DNA from: Clostridia bacterium
GTDB taxonomy: Bacteria > Bacillota > Clostridia > Oscillospirales > Acutalibacteraceae
Direction: 5' to 3'
Assembly: GCA_017559885.1 (NCBI GenBank)
Contig: JAFYQN010000130.1
Location: 1 to 14,217, forward strand
DNA length: 14,217 nt
This document shows positions 1-6,278 of the stretch, piece by piece; position 1 is the stretch's first letter; the number at the start of each line of letters is the position of its first letter. Both the position numbers and the translations under genes were made by a program. Below the pieces are notes generated by a model. The model saw nothing but the letters and a program-made list of their open reading frames with translations. It searched no databases and was not told the DNA's origin.

Positions 1-431
1 ATAGCAACCGCAACGTCAAGACCGCCGGCACCCATAGCAAGCATACCAATACCGCCGCCTGTAGGTGTATGGCTGTCAGAACCAATAAGGGTTTTACCCG
101 GTTTGCCAAAACGCTCAAGATGAACCTGATGACAAATACCGTTACCGGGACGTGAGAAATAAATACCGTGCTTGCTTGTTACAGACTGGATATATCTGTG
201 GTCATCGGCATTTTCAAAACCTGATTGCAATGTGTTGTGATCTATGTATGCAACGCTTTTTTCGGTTTTTACGCGTTTAAGACCCATTGTTTCAAACTCA
301 AGATACGCCATGGTTCCCGTTGCGTCTTGTGTTAAGGTCTGGTCAATTTTAAGTGATATTTCACTTCCCGGTGTCATATCTCCCGACACAAGATGTGCTT
401 TAATAATTTTTTGCGCTATTGTTAAACCCAT
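1..431 (-). CDS. Aconitate hydratase, N-terminal part (cut by window edge)
   Basis: Aconitase isomerises citrate to isocitrate through cis-aconitate with a 4Fe-4S cluster in the cytoplasm. The 143 visible codons begin MGLTIAQKI, run through DQTLTQDATGTMAYLEFE and YIDHNTLQ, and reach SDSHTPTGGGIGMLAMGAGG, the highly conserved aconitase/isopropylmalate dehydratase substrate-binding segment. The cluster cysteines lie further along, outside the window. The ATG at 431 is chosen because AGGAG (440-444) sits 8 nt upstream. That site lies inside the last codons of the GntR gene, whose stop is 2 nt away, so translation is probably coupled. The neighbours (citrate synthase, regulator) make aconitase more likely than isopropylmalate dehydratase or homoaconitase, and the sequence resembles the bacterial/Aquifex-type aconitase branch. 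The gene continues past base 1. An isocitrate dehydrogenase gene may follow, but that is inference. Confidence 0.9.
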   Translation of the reverse strand, partial: MGLTIAQKIIKAHLVSGDMTPGSEISLKIDQTLTQDATGTMAYLEFETMGLKRVKTEKSVAYIDHNTLQSGFENADDHRYIQSVTSKHGIYFSRPGNGICHQVHLERFGKPGKTLIGSDSHTPTGGGIGMLAMGAGGLDVAVA

Positions 432-433
432 CG

Positions 434-1078
434 TTAATTCTCCTTTTGTGTTATATGCTCGTAAGCATTGTTAAGATGTTTGGTTGTAAGTTGTGCTGCA
501 AGTTCGGCATTGCGTGATGCAATTGCCTCATAAATTGCTCTATGCTCGGCAACCGATGCCTCGGCGCGACTGTTGTCGCATACCGACGCTTTACGATATT
601 TTAAAATCTTTTTATGAAGTGGCATAAGCACGTCGTAAAATACTGTGCTGCCACTCATTTTATAAATAGTTTCGTGGAACCGACTGTCCATACTTTTTAT
701 GCGGTCGGGGTCGTGTTTACCAAGATAAAATTCTTGGAATTCAAGCGCTTCACGAACAATGCTTAATTGTTCTTCGGTGTGGTTTATTGCCGCAAGTGCT
801 GCCGCTTTACCCTCGAGCGCTGCGCGAATTGAAAAAATATCTTCAAGGTCTTTTTCACTAATGCCAACAACCACTACGCCTTTGGGCGCTTCTTCTATAA
901 GATGCTCTTGTTCAAGACGGCGAAGCGCCTCGCGAATCGGAGTACGACTAACGCCAAGTTCGGCGCTTAATTTACTTTCGGTAAGACTTTCGCCCTTTTG
1001 ATATTTGCCGCTTAAAATATCGGTTTCAAGATGTTCAAAAACCTGATCGGCAAGCGATATGGTCTTATGTTCTATCAT
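434..1078 (-). CDS. GntR family, FCD-type (FadR subfamily) transcriptional regulator
   Basis: A 214-residue cytoplasmic DNA-binding regulator. Residues 5-72 form the winged helix-turn-helix, with the GntR signature around TESKLSAELGVSRTPIREAL (33-52). Residues about 76-207 are an all-helical FCD ligand domain that keeps the four metal/ligand residues expected in the family: D131, H135, H179 and H201. FCD proteins usually sense small organic acids, which fits its place between citrate synthase and aconitase. The ligand could be citrate or a related carboxylate, but that is inference. Its ATG overlaps the citrate synthase stop in an ATGA motif (1075-1078), and a perfect AGGAGG lies 6 nt upstream inside that gene. 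The 28-bp palindrome over the operon promoter (2456-2483) is its most likely binding site, which would make it autoregulatory. Length is normal and no residue appears missing. Confidence 0.92.
   Translation of the reverse strand: MIEHKTISLADQVFEHLETDILSGKYQKGESLTESKLSAELGVSRTPIREALRRLEQEHLIEEAPKGVVVVGISEKDLEDIFSIRAALEGKAAALAAINHTEEQLSIVREALEFQEFYLGKHDPDRIKSMDSRFHETIYKMSGSTVFYDVLMPLHKKILKYRKASVCDNSRAEASVAEHRAIYEAIASRNAELAAQLTTKHLNNAYEHITQKEN
440..444 (-). promoter_or_regulatory. Ribosome binding site of the aconitase gene
   Basis: AGGAG on the minus strand, 8 nt before the ATG at 431. It is buried in the final codons of the upstream GntR gene and fixes the aconitase start. Confidence 0.75.
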
Positions 1079-1090
1079 AATTTACCTCCT
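1075..1090 (-). promoter_or_regulatory. ATGA stop/start overlap with an internal Shine-Dalgarno (citrate synthase to GntR)
   Basis: On the minus strand, AGGAGG (1085-1090) is followed after 6 nt by ATGA. The ATG starts the GntR gene and the TGA ends the citrate synthase gene. This is a classical layout for translational coupling and shows that the two genes share an mRNA. Confidence 0.85.
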
Positions 1091-2442
1091 GAAAATTCGG
1101 TAACTTTTTCTTCTATCTCGTCGTTTGAAAGACTGGTTTGACGTCCGTCTTCATACTCTTTATCAATCCATTCTTTCATCTTAACAACCAAGTCGCTACG
1201 CTTATCTACGGCATTTTCGCCTTTAAGATTGTAGTTTTGGTTAATCCAATAAGCGATACCTGCAAGACCTGACGTTTTGCCAAGCAAAACAGATACGGGT
1301 CGATTTAGTATTTTTTCGGTGTTAAAGATGTTATAGATTTCTTCGTCTTTAAGTAGTCCGTCGGCGTGAATACCTGCGCGAGTTACGTTAAAGTTACGAC
1401 CAACAAACGGTGTCATAACGGGGATATCGTAACCCATTTCCTTTTTAAAGTATTCGGCAATTTCGGTAATAACGGCAGGTTCCATACCGTCAAACGAACC
1501 GCGAAGCGAAGCATATTCCATTATCATTGCTTCAAGCGGTACGTTACCCGTACGCTCGCCAATACCCAAAAGCGAACAGTTTACTGCCGATGCGCCGTAA
1601 AGCCACGCGGTAGATGCGTTTGTAACCGCTTTATAAAAGTCGTTGTGGCCGTGCCATTCAAGCATTTCACTTGGCACGTCAGAGAAGTGTTGCAAACCGT
1701 AAATAATACCGGGTACGCTACGAGGTAGCGCTACTTCAGGATAAGGCACACCGTAACCCATAGTATCGCAAGCGCGTATACGAACAGGTATACCTGCGTC
1801 ATTTGACATTTTCATAAGTTCATTTACAAAAGGTACTACAAAACCGTAAAAATCGGCGCGCGTAATATCTTCTAAATGGCATCGCGGCATTACGCCTGCT
1901 TCAAATGCCTGCGCTACAGCGGCAAGATATGTATCAAGCGCCTGTTTGCGTGACATTTTAAGTTTTTTGAAAATGTGATAATCGCTACAAGAAACAAGAA
2001 TACCCGTTTCACGAATACCTAAGTCTTTTACGAGTTTAAAGTCCTCTTTATTAGCGCGAATCCATGTAGTTATTTCAGGAAATTTTAAACCTAATTCCTG
2101 ACACTTACTAATTGCTTCGCGGTCTTTTTTGCTATAAACAAACATCTCGGTTTGACGGATAATACCGTAAGGACCGCCAAGTTTTGACATAAGTTTATAA
2201 AGGTTCACAATTTGCTCAACCGAATATGGTTCAACCGATTGTTGACCGTCACGAAGTGACGTGTCGGTAATCCAGATATCCTGCGGCATATTCATCGGCA
2301 CACGGCGATGGTTAAACGCTACGCGAGGCACGTCATCATAACTGTAAAATTCACGATAAAGATTTGGTTCGTCAACATCTTGCAGTGAATATTTATAATC
2401 ATTTTCTTCAAGTAAATTAGTTTTATTTGAGAGTTCAAGCAT
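1075..2442 (-). CDS. Probable Re-citrate synthase (homocitrate/isopropylmalate synthase superfamily)
   Basis: A 455-residue DRE-TIM metallolyase-type enzyme that should condense an acyl-CoA with a 2-oxoacid. D60-T-S-L-R-D65-G-Q-Q is the N-terminal active-site motif. H264-G-H266-N-D holds the divalent-metal histidines, G293-IGERTGN is the conserved loop, and H359 lies in TRAGIHADG. Homologues with this long N-terminus and DTSLRDGQQS motif are often annotated as 2-isopropylmalate synthase, but Clostridium kluyveri uses a member of this superfamily as Re-citrate synthase (oxaloacetate + acetyl-CoA to citrate). The operon with aconitase and no leu or nif genes favours citrate synthesis. Homocitrate, isopropylmalate or citramalate synthase remain possible. 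There is no long C-terminal leucine-regulatory domain of the LeuA type. The ATG at 2442 is preferred because GAGGTG lies 6 nt upstream. A TTG-initiated extension to 2502 would run through the promoter itself. Confidence 0.75.
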   Translation of the reverse strand: MLELSNKTNLLEENDYKYSLQDVDEPNLYREFYSYDDVPRVAFNHRRVPMNMPQDIWITDTSLRDGQQSVEPYSVEQIVNLYKLMSKLGGPYGIIRQTEMFVYSKKDREAISKCQELGLKFPEITTWIRANKEDFKLVKDLGIRETGILVSCSDYHIFKKLKMSRKQALDTYLAAVAQAFEAGVMPRCHLEDITRADFYGFVVPFVNELMKMSNDAGIPVRIRACDTMGYGVPYPEVALPRSVPGIIYGLQHFSDVPSEMLEWHGHNDFYKAVTNASTAWLYGASAVNCSLLGIGERTGNVPLEAMIMEYASLRGSFDGMEPAVITEIAEYFKKEMGYDIPVMTPFVGRNFNVTRAGIHADGLLKDEEIYNIFNTEKILNRPVSVLLGKTSGLAGIAYWINQNYNLKGENAVDKRSDLVVKMKEWIDKEYEDGRQTSLSNDEIEEKVTEFSGGKL

Positions 2443-2448
2443 ATTTTT

Positions 2449-2454
2449 CACCTC
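2449..2454 (-). promoter_or_regulatory. Ribosome binding site that sets the citrate synthase start
   Basis: GAGGTG on the minus strand, 6 nt before the ATG at 2442. It lies downstream of the predicted transcription start, so this ATG, and not the in-frame TTG at 2502, is the workable start. Confidence 0.75.
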
Positions 2455-2455
2455 A

Positions 2456-2483
2456 ATCGTATTATTGTATACAATTATACGAT
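2456..2483. promoter_or_regulatory. 28-bp near-perfect inverted repeat, candidate GntR operator
   Basis: The core ATTGTATACAAT (2464-2475) is a perfect palindrome. The arms ATCGTAT (2456-2462) and ATACGAT (2477-2483) continue the symmetry, leaving one mismatched pair (2463/2476) in 28 bp. It covers the -10 hexamer and the expected transcription start, so a bound protein would block RNA polymerase. GT...AC-type palindromes are typical of FadR-subfamily GntR operators, and the operon encodes such a protein. The assignment to that protein is inference. Confidence 0.75.
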
Positions 2484-2502
2484 AATTTTTGTGTACTGTC
2501 AA
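2474..2502 (-). promoter_or_regulatory. Consensus sigma-A promoter of the citrate synthase-GntR-aconitase operon
   Basis: On the minus strand TTGACA (2497-2502) and TATAAT (2474-2479) are separated by exactly 17 nt (2480-2496), matching the vegetative consensus at all twelve positions. The -35 box overlaps the TGA stop (2499-2501) of the upstream penicillin-binding protein gene. Transcription should begin near 2467, giving a leader of about 25 nt before the citrate synthase ATG. So perfect a promoter suggests strong expression that must be held back by a repressor. Confidence 0.88.
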
Positions 2503-4124
2503 TCATCGTTTTCAACATTTTTAAATTCAAGTTCATATATTCTATCGGCAATTTGCGCAAAAATTGATGCCGTACTAACACTTGAGCGACTATCACTCAT
2601 AACTACTACAACATATTTGGGATTATCGGCAGGAAAAAATCCACAAAACCAACTGTTTGTTATCTCTTCGCCGTTATCATAATATCTACCCGTTTGAGCA
2701 GTTGCTGTTTTACCTGCGGCAGAAATGTTATTCGGCTTTGCTTCCTCGCCCGTGCCTTCGGTTATTACCGTTTGCAAATACTCGCGTAGTTGCGCGGCGG
2801 TGTTTTCTTTCATTACACGCGTCCGATTTGGTTGCTCGTATTCTTTAACCGCACCGTTGTTAATCACCTTTTCTACAATAGTTGGCAAACGATAACTACC
2901 GTCGCCTGCAATCGCCATATAAAGATTAAGCATAGCAACGGGACTTGCCGTAAGAGTTCCCTGCCCTATACTTAAATTGGCAAGCGCGCTATCATTTTTT
3001 AGTAAGTTTACATTGGGCAAACACCCCTGTGTTGCATACAAACCATCCGCTATATAAATTTTTGAGCATACGCTTAATGAATTGGCAAATTTATAAATTT
3101 TTTCACTACCGATTTTTAAGGCAACATCATAAAAAAAGCAGTTGCACGATTGAGCCAATGCGTTACACAAATTTATCCCGCCATGCCCTGAAAGTTTATG
3201 GCACCTAAACTCCCTATCTATTATTTCAAGTTTGCCCTCGCAATTAAACGTATGTTGCCATTTGCCGCTTTCTATCGCCGCGGCTGCAACACATGGTTTA
3301 AAAACTGAACCAACGTTATGCGGTAATAATGCTCTATTTATCATGGGCGAGTTTTGATTTGTTAAACTATCAGATATGTTGTTTATATCAAACGTGGGTA
3401 CGCTTGCCATCGCCCTTATTTTACCCGTATCTACTTCCGCTACAATTGCGCAACCGCTATTTAACTTTTGAGCTACATTCTCGGTAATAATTTGAATATT
3501 GATATCAAGTGTCAAAACAACTCCGCTTCCCACCACCGATAAATCATTTTCAAAATATGGGTCTATTCCCAAAAGCGGATTACCCTTTCCGTTAGAGTTA
3601 AATATTGCCGATACCTTTTTATCACTATAAAGTAATTCATCATAAGCAAGTTCCAAGCCCGTTACACCGTGCCCCGTACTGTCGATATAACCAATAATAT
3701 GACAAGCAGGTAGTTTGTCGGACGTGTGTTCATAAATCGTTGTCGTCGTTATTCCGTCGCTTGTAATTATATCTTCAATTTCACATATTGTGGGCATATT
3801 GTTCTTTAATTTTTCAAGAACAGTTTGACGCCTTTCTCCATCAAGTTTCGCGGTGATTGCCATAATTGCCTCGGGAGTTGGCATTACTGCGGCAACAGTT
3901 TTTCTTTTAGAATTTGTAATTGGTATCATATTGCAATCATATATTGTACCCCTAAGACTGCATACTTCAATTTTATATCTTATTTGATTTGTTTGTATCT
4001 CACTGTATTTACCTGTGGTAATTACTGCAACATGCAAAACACAACTAAGTAACAATAGCATTATTAAAAAAAATGACCAAACTGCGCGCGACGCAAATAA
4101 CTTGCCGTATAAATTGTTGTTCAT
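2499..4124 (-). CDS. Class B penicillin-binding protein (D,D-transpeptidase)
   Basis: A 541-residue cell-wall transpeptidase that should cross-link peptidoglycan stems outside the membrane, in the PBP2/SpoVD/FtsI-like group. A short cytoplasmic start is followed by one membrane anchor (about 14-36). The non-catalytic dimerisation domain carries the RGTIYD motif (59-64). The penicillin-binding domain (about 200-530) has the three active-site motifs: S273-V-F-K276 (nucleophile serine), S326-C-N328, and K472-T-A474, where KTG is usual. SIGQGTLTASP (385-395) is also typical. Fourteen cysteines are predicted outside the membrane, which is many for an exported protein. Start support is only moderate (GGTGA upstream of ATG 4124). 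Upstream lie two terminators of the GH16 operon; no convincing promoter was found in the 47-nt gap. No terminator separates it from the citrate operon. A sporulation or division role cannot be told from sequence alone. Confidence 0.9.
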   Translation of the reverse strand: MNNNLYGKLFASRAVWSFFLIMLLLLSCVLHVAVITTGKYSEIQTNQIRYKIEVCSLRGTIYDCNMIPITNSKRKTVAAVMPTPEAIMAITAKLDGERRQTVLEKLKNNMPTICEIEDIITSDGITTTTIYEHTSDKLPACHIIGYIDSTGHGVTGLELAYDELLYSDKKVSAIFNSNGKGNPLLGIDPYFENDLSVVGSGVVLTLDINIQIITENVAQKLNSGCAIVAEVDTGKIRAMASVPTFDINNISDSLTNQNSPMINRALLPHNVGSVFKPCVAAAAIESGKWQHTFNCEGKLEIIDREFRCHKLSGHGGINLCNALAQSCNCFFYDVALKIGSEKIYKFANSLSVCSKIYIADGLYATQGCLPNVNLLKNDSALANLSIGQGTLTASPVAMLNLYMAIAGDGSYRLPTIVEKVINNGAVKEYEQPNRTRVMKENTAAQLREYLQTVITEGTGEEAKPNNISAAGKTATAQTGRYYDNGEEITNSWFCGFFPADNPKYVVVVMSDSRSSVSTASIFAQIADRIYELEFKNVENDD

Positions 4125-4168
4125 AATATCACCAAAATTATTATTAACAGCAATTTTACTCTAAATAC

Positions 4169-4201
4169 AAAAACACCGACAAGAATTATCCTGTCGGTGT
4201 T
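4169..4201 (-). terminator. Rho-independent terminator (second of a tandem pair)
   Basis: A perfect 10-bp stem, AACACCGACA (4172-4181) with TGTCGGTGTT (4192-4201), and a 10-nt loop. On the minus strand the stem is followed by TTTTT (4173-4169). It lies between the GH16 gene and the penicillin-binding protein gene. Confidence 0.82.
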
Positions 4202-4212
4202 ATATAAAAGGC

Positions 4213-4242
4213 AAAAGAGAGAAGCGTTTGCTTCTCTCTTTT
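4213..4242 (-). terminator. Terminator hairpin directly after the GH16 gene (possibly bidirectional)
   Basis: A perfect 13-bp stem, AAAAGAGAGAAGC (4213-4225) with its complement (4230-4242), closed by a 4-nt loop. It lies 7 nt beyond the GH16 stop. On the minus strand the descending arm ends in TTTT before GCC; on the plus strand the stem runs into a T tract, so it could also stop opposing transcription. Together with 4169-4201 it insulates the downstream gene. Confidence 0.82.
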
Positions 4243-4249
4243 TTTAAAA

Positions 4250-6259
4250 TTATACGTTGCCAGTACCGTTGTTGAAGTGTACTGCCTGTGAAGGATCATC
4301 AAGATCTTGATAGAAACGAACGTAGTCAATATAAAGATGGAATGGACAATCGCCAGGTTGAATCTTACGAGCGTAGTCAATATTGAAGTTACCTGGTGTA
4401 TAGATCATCATATCAATAAGGAAGTAATGCCAGAGGTTGAATCCAACACCGTTGTTGTTACGGCTAACGTCTTCAATTTTACCATCGCCGTTAAAATCCT
4501 TATAGTCGTATGCAGGATCCCAATCAAAGTCAAGGAATGGTTCGCCATCCATATAAACTGTACAATGATCAGATGTGTACTTAAATGCATAGAGGTGATA
4601 CTCGTTGTTGATTGTTTGATCGTTGAAGTACCATCTCCAGTCACCATAGTTACCTGATGGATCCTCTTTCCATACTTTTTTGCTCTTACTGTTGTAAGAG
4701 AAGCTGTATGCATAAGTAACCATTGACGTACTCATGTTGGTATATGGACTCAAGCTATACTTAAAGTAGTCAACAACATCATTTGTACCAAAGTTGAATT
4801 TAACTGGGTAACGAATGTAAGCATTAGGATCAACGCCTGCAATAATAACGTTACCGTTAGCATCGGTATTGGTCAAAGGTTTAGCATAGTTAGAACCTTT
4901 CTCTTTAGCTAATGCCCAGTCTGCCTCAACCATTGCAACTTCTTCTTCAGTAAGAGCAACAGGAGTCTTATCAATAGTTAAGATACCTGAACCTGTTCTA
5001 TACCATTTATGAATGGTAGTGGTCATGTGACCTGCGTCTGCGAATGATTCGAACAAGTCGAACTCGATATCCCATACACGTTTTGAGTATACGCCGTAGC
5101 CATCATCTACACTATAGTTGTGAACACCCTTATAGTTTGCGTCAGCAGTCATTGTCCAGATAGCCGGGAAACCGCCACGTCTGTAAGGAAGACGAGCATA
5201 GAACTCGAAATAACCGTTTCTAAAGATTGCAGAACCGTCAGAGTCAATCTGACCTGAGGTAGCGTAACCAACATTTGGGTTACCTTCATCATAGTAACGG
5301 TCACCGGTAAGACGAACTTTACCGTTTTCTACATACTGGAATCTTGGATCGTCAAATATGTTAGCCATATCATCTTGACGCTCAAGACCAAATGTACTCT
5401 GTGCCCATTTTTCATCGTCGTTAAACTCGTAACCGTCAAATTCGTCGCCCCAGATGTAATCATAAGTTACACCATCAACAACAACCTGTGACTTAAAGTT
5501 GTTGTCCTTACTTGTAAGGCATGCAACTTTATCTTTTTCGATTTCAACACTACGGAACCAGTCAACTGCTGATTCAACCATTGCATAGTGACCGCCGTCA
5601 AATACGAGGCTATCACCCTTAACGTCAACTGCAAATTCGTTATCAGCAAGTGAAGAAGTATGATATAAGCAATCGCCTACAATAATCTTCTTTTCATTAC
5701 CTGTGAGCTGACCGTTGTTAACCATATCTTGGTAGTCAGTGTCTTTGTAAACTTCAAGATTTAAGTTGTAATTATCTTTAAACCATGTCTTGAGGTCGTT
5801 TGCAGCAAGACGATTTTCTGCGGTATATTCAACAGCGTTTGCATTATTTTTTGTTGGGGTTTTACCAAGATAATCCTTGTTTTTGTAACCCTCATAACGG
5901 CCGTCCCATTTGGTAAGGCCGTATATGATTACGTACGAAGCGTTGATTTTTAAATCTTTGTATGTGTGGTCAAACTCATCAACGATTGGATCATCAAGGA
6001 TTTCTATACCACCCTCAGCTACTTCTGGAAGGTCACGTTCAGGACGAACAGCGGGTTTTACTTCCGGTTCTGGAGTAGTTGGAGTAGTAATAGTATTATC
6101 CTGATTTGTAGAGTCATCATTGGTTACAACGACAACCTTTTTCTTAATAACTTTTTTCTTCTTTGTTGTAGTATTTTTACCGCAACCTACAACACCAACT
6201 ATCATTAAAATTGCAAGAAGAAAACATGCAAGTCTTTTCATAGAACTATTAAAATTCAT
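4250..6259 (-). CDS. Glycoside hydrolase family 16 lipoprotein with an N-terminal GH67N-like domain
   Basis: A 669-residue exported lipoprotein: hydrophobic signal 9-25 and lipobox V-V-G-C26, then a Lys/Val/Thr/Pro-rich linker to about 75. Residues about 105-240 form an alpha/beta domain (AANDLKTWFKD, KKIIVGDCLYH, DGGHYAMVESAVDWF) resembling the GH67N/GH20b-type accessory domain. The GH16 catalytic domain runs from W270-GDEFDG to IDYVRFYQ (644-651). Its retaining motif is E399-F-D401-L-F-E404, with E399 the expected nucleophile and E404 the acid/base, in the ExDxxE form of laminarinases and carrageenase/agarase-like members. Substrate is therefore probably a beta-glucan or beta-galactan, not fixed by sequence. 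About 115 residues are inserted after the catalytic strand (about 425-545). DFNGDGKIED (588-597) looks like a calcium-binding loop. ATG 6259 is chosen because AAAGGA lies 8 nt upstream. The gene follows the wall protein by 19 nt in one operon. Confidence 0.88.
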   Translation of the reverse strand: MNFNSSMKRLACFLLAILMIVGVVGCGKNTTTKKKKVIKKKVVVVTNDDSTNQDNTITTPTTPEPEVKPAVRPERDLPEVAEGGIEILDDPIVDEFDHTYKDLKINASYVIIYGLTKWDGRYEGYKNKDYLGKTPTKNNANAVEYTAENRLAANDLKTWFKDNYNLNLEVYKDTDYQDMVNNGQLTGNEKKIIVGDCLYHTSSLADNEFAVDVKGDSLVFDGGHYAMVESAVDWFRSVEIEKDKVACLTSKDNNFKSQVVVDGVTYDYIWGDEFDGYEFNDDEKWAQSTFGLERQDDMANIFDDPRFQYVENGKVRLTGDRYYDEGNPNVGYATSGQIDSDGSAIFRNGYFEFYARLPYRRGGFPAIWTMTADANYKGVHNYSVDDGYGVYSKRVWDIEFDLFESFADAGHMTTTIHKWYRTGSGILTIDKTPVALTEEEVAMVEADWALAKEKGSNYAKPLTNTDANGNVIIAGVDPNAYIRYPVKFNFGTNDVVDYFKYSLSPYTNMSTSMVTYAYSFSYNSKSKKVWKEDPSGNYGDWRWYFNDQTINNEYHLYAFKYTSDHCTVYMDGEPFLDFDWDPAYDYKDFNGDGKIEDVSRNNNGVGFNLWHYFLIDMMIYTPGNFNIDYARKIQPGDCPFHLYIDYVRFYQDLDDPSQAVHFNNGTGNV

Positions 6260-6267
6260 ATAACCCA

Positions 6268-6273
6268 TCCTTT
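6268..6273 (-). promoter_or_regulatory. Ribosome binding site that sets the GH16 start
   Basis: AAAGGA on the minus strand, 8 nt before ATG 6259. It lies just after the stop of the wall-protein gene (6279-6281). The alternative ATG at 6268 overlaps this site, and the TTG at 6289 would start inside the upstream gene. Confidence 0.65.
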
Positions 6274-6278
6274 CTTCA

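Noticed and set aside
1075..2442. LeuA-type 2-isopropylmalate synthase in a leucine operon
   Set aside because: No leuB, leuC or leuD type neighbours are seen. The adjacent dehydratase resembles aconitase, and the protein lacks the long C-terminal regulatory domain of LeuA. It cannot be fully excluded without a tree.
2443..2502. N-terminal extension of the citrate synthase from a TTG at 2502 (20 extra residues)
   Set aside because: The extension would be translated from the -35 box, the -10 box and the operator. GAGGTG followed by ATG at 2442 gives a proper start downstream of the predicted transcription start.
4125..4171. Promoter for the penicillin-binding protein gene
   Set aside because: Only weak boxes are visible (TAAAAT, AATAAT with poor -35 partners), partly overlapping the terminator U tract. 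Not listed as a feature.
4488..4520. Dockerin module on the GH16 protein
   Set aside because: Only one calcium-type loop is present and it lies inside the catalytic domain. A dockerin needs two such repeats, usually at a terminus.
4307..4713. Open frames of 116 and 101 codons overlapping the GH16 gene on both strands
   Set aside because: The GH16 frame carries the conserved C-terminal strands across this stretch. The others show no motif and no ribosome site.
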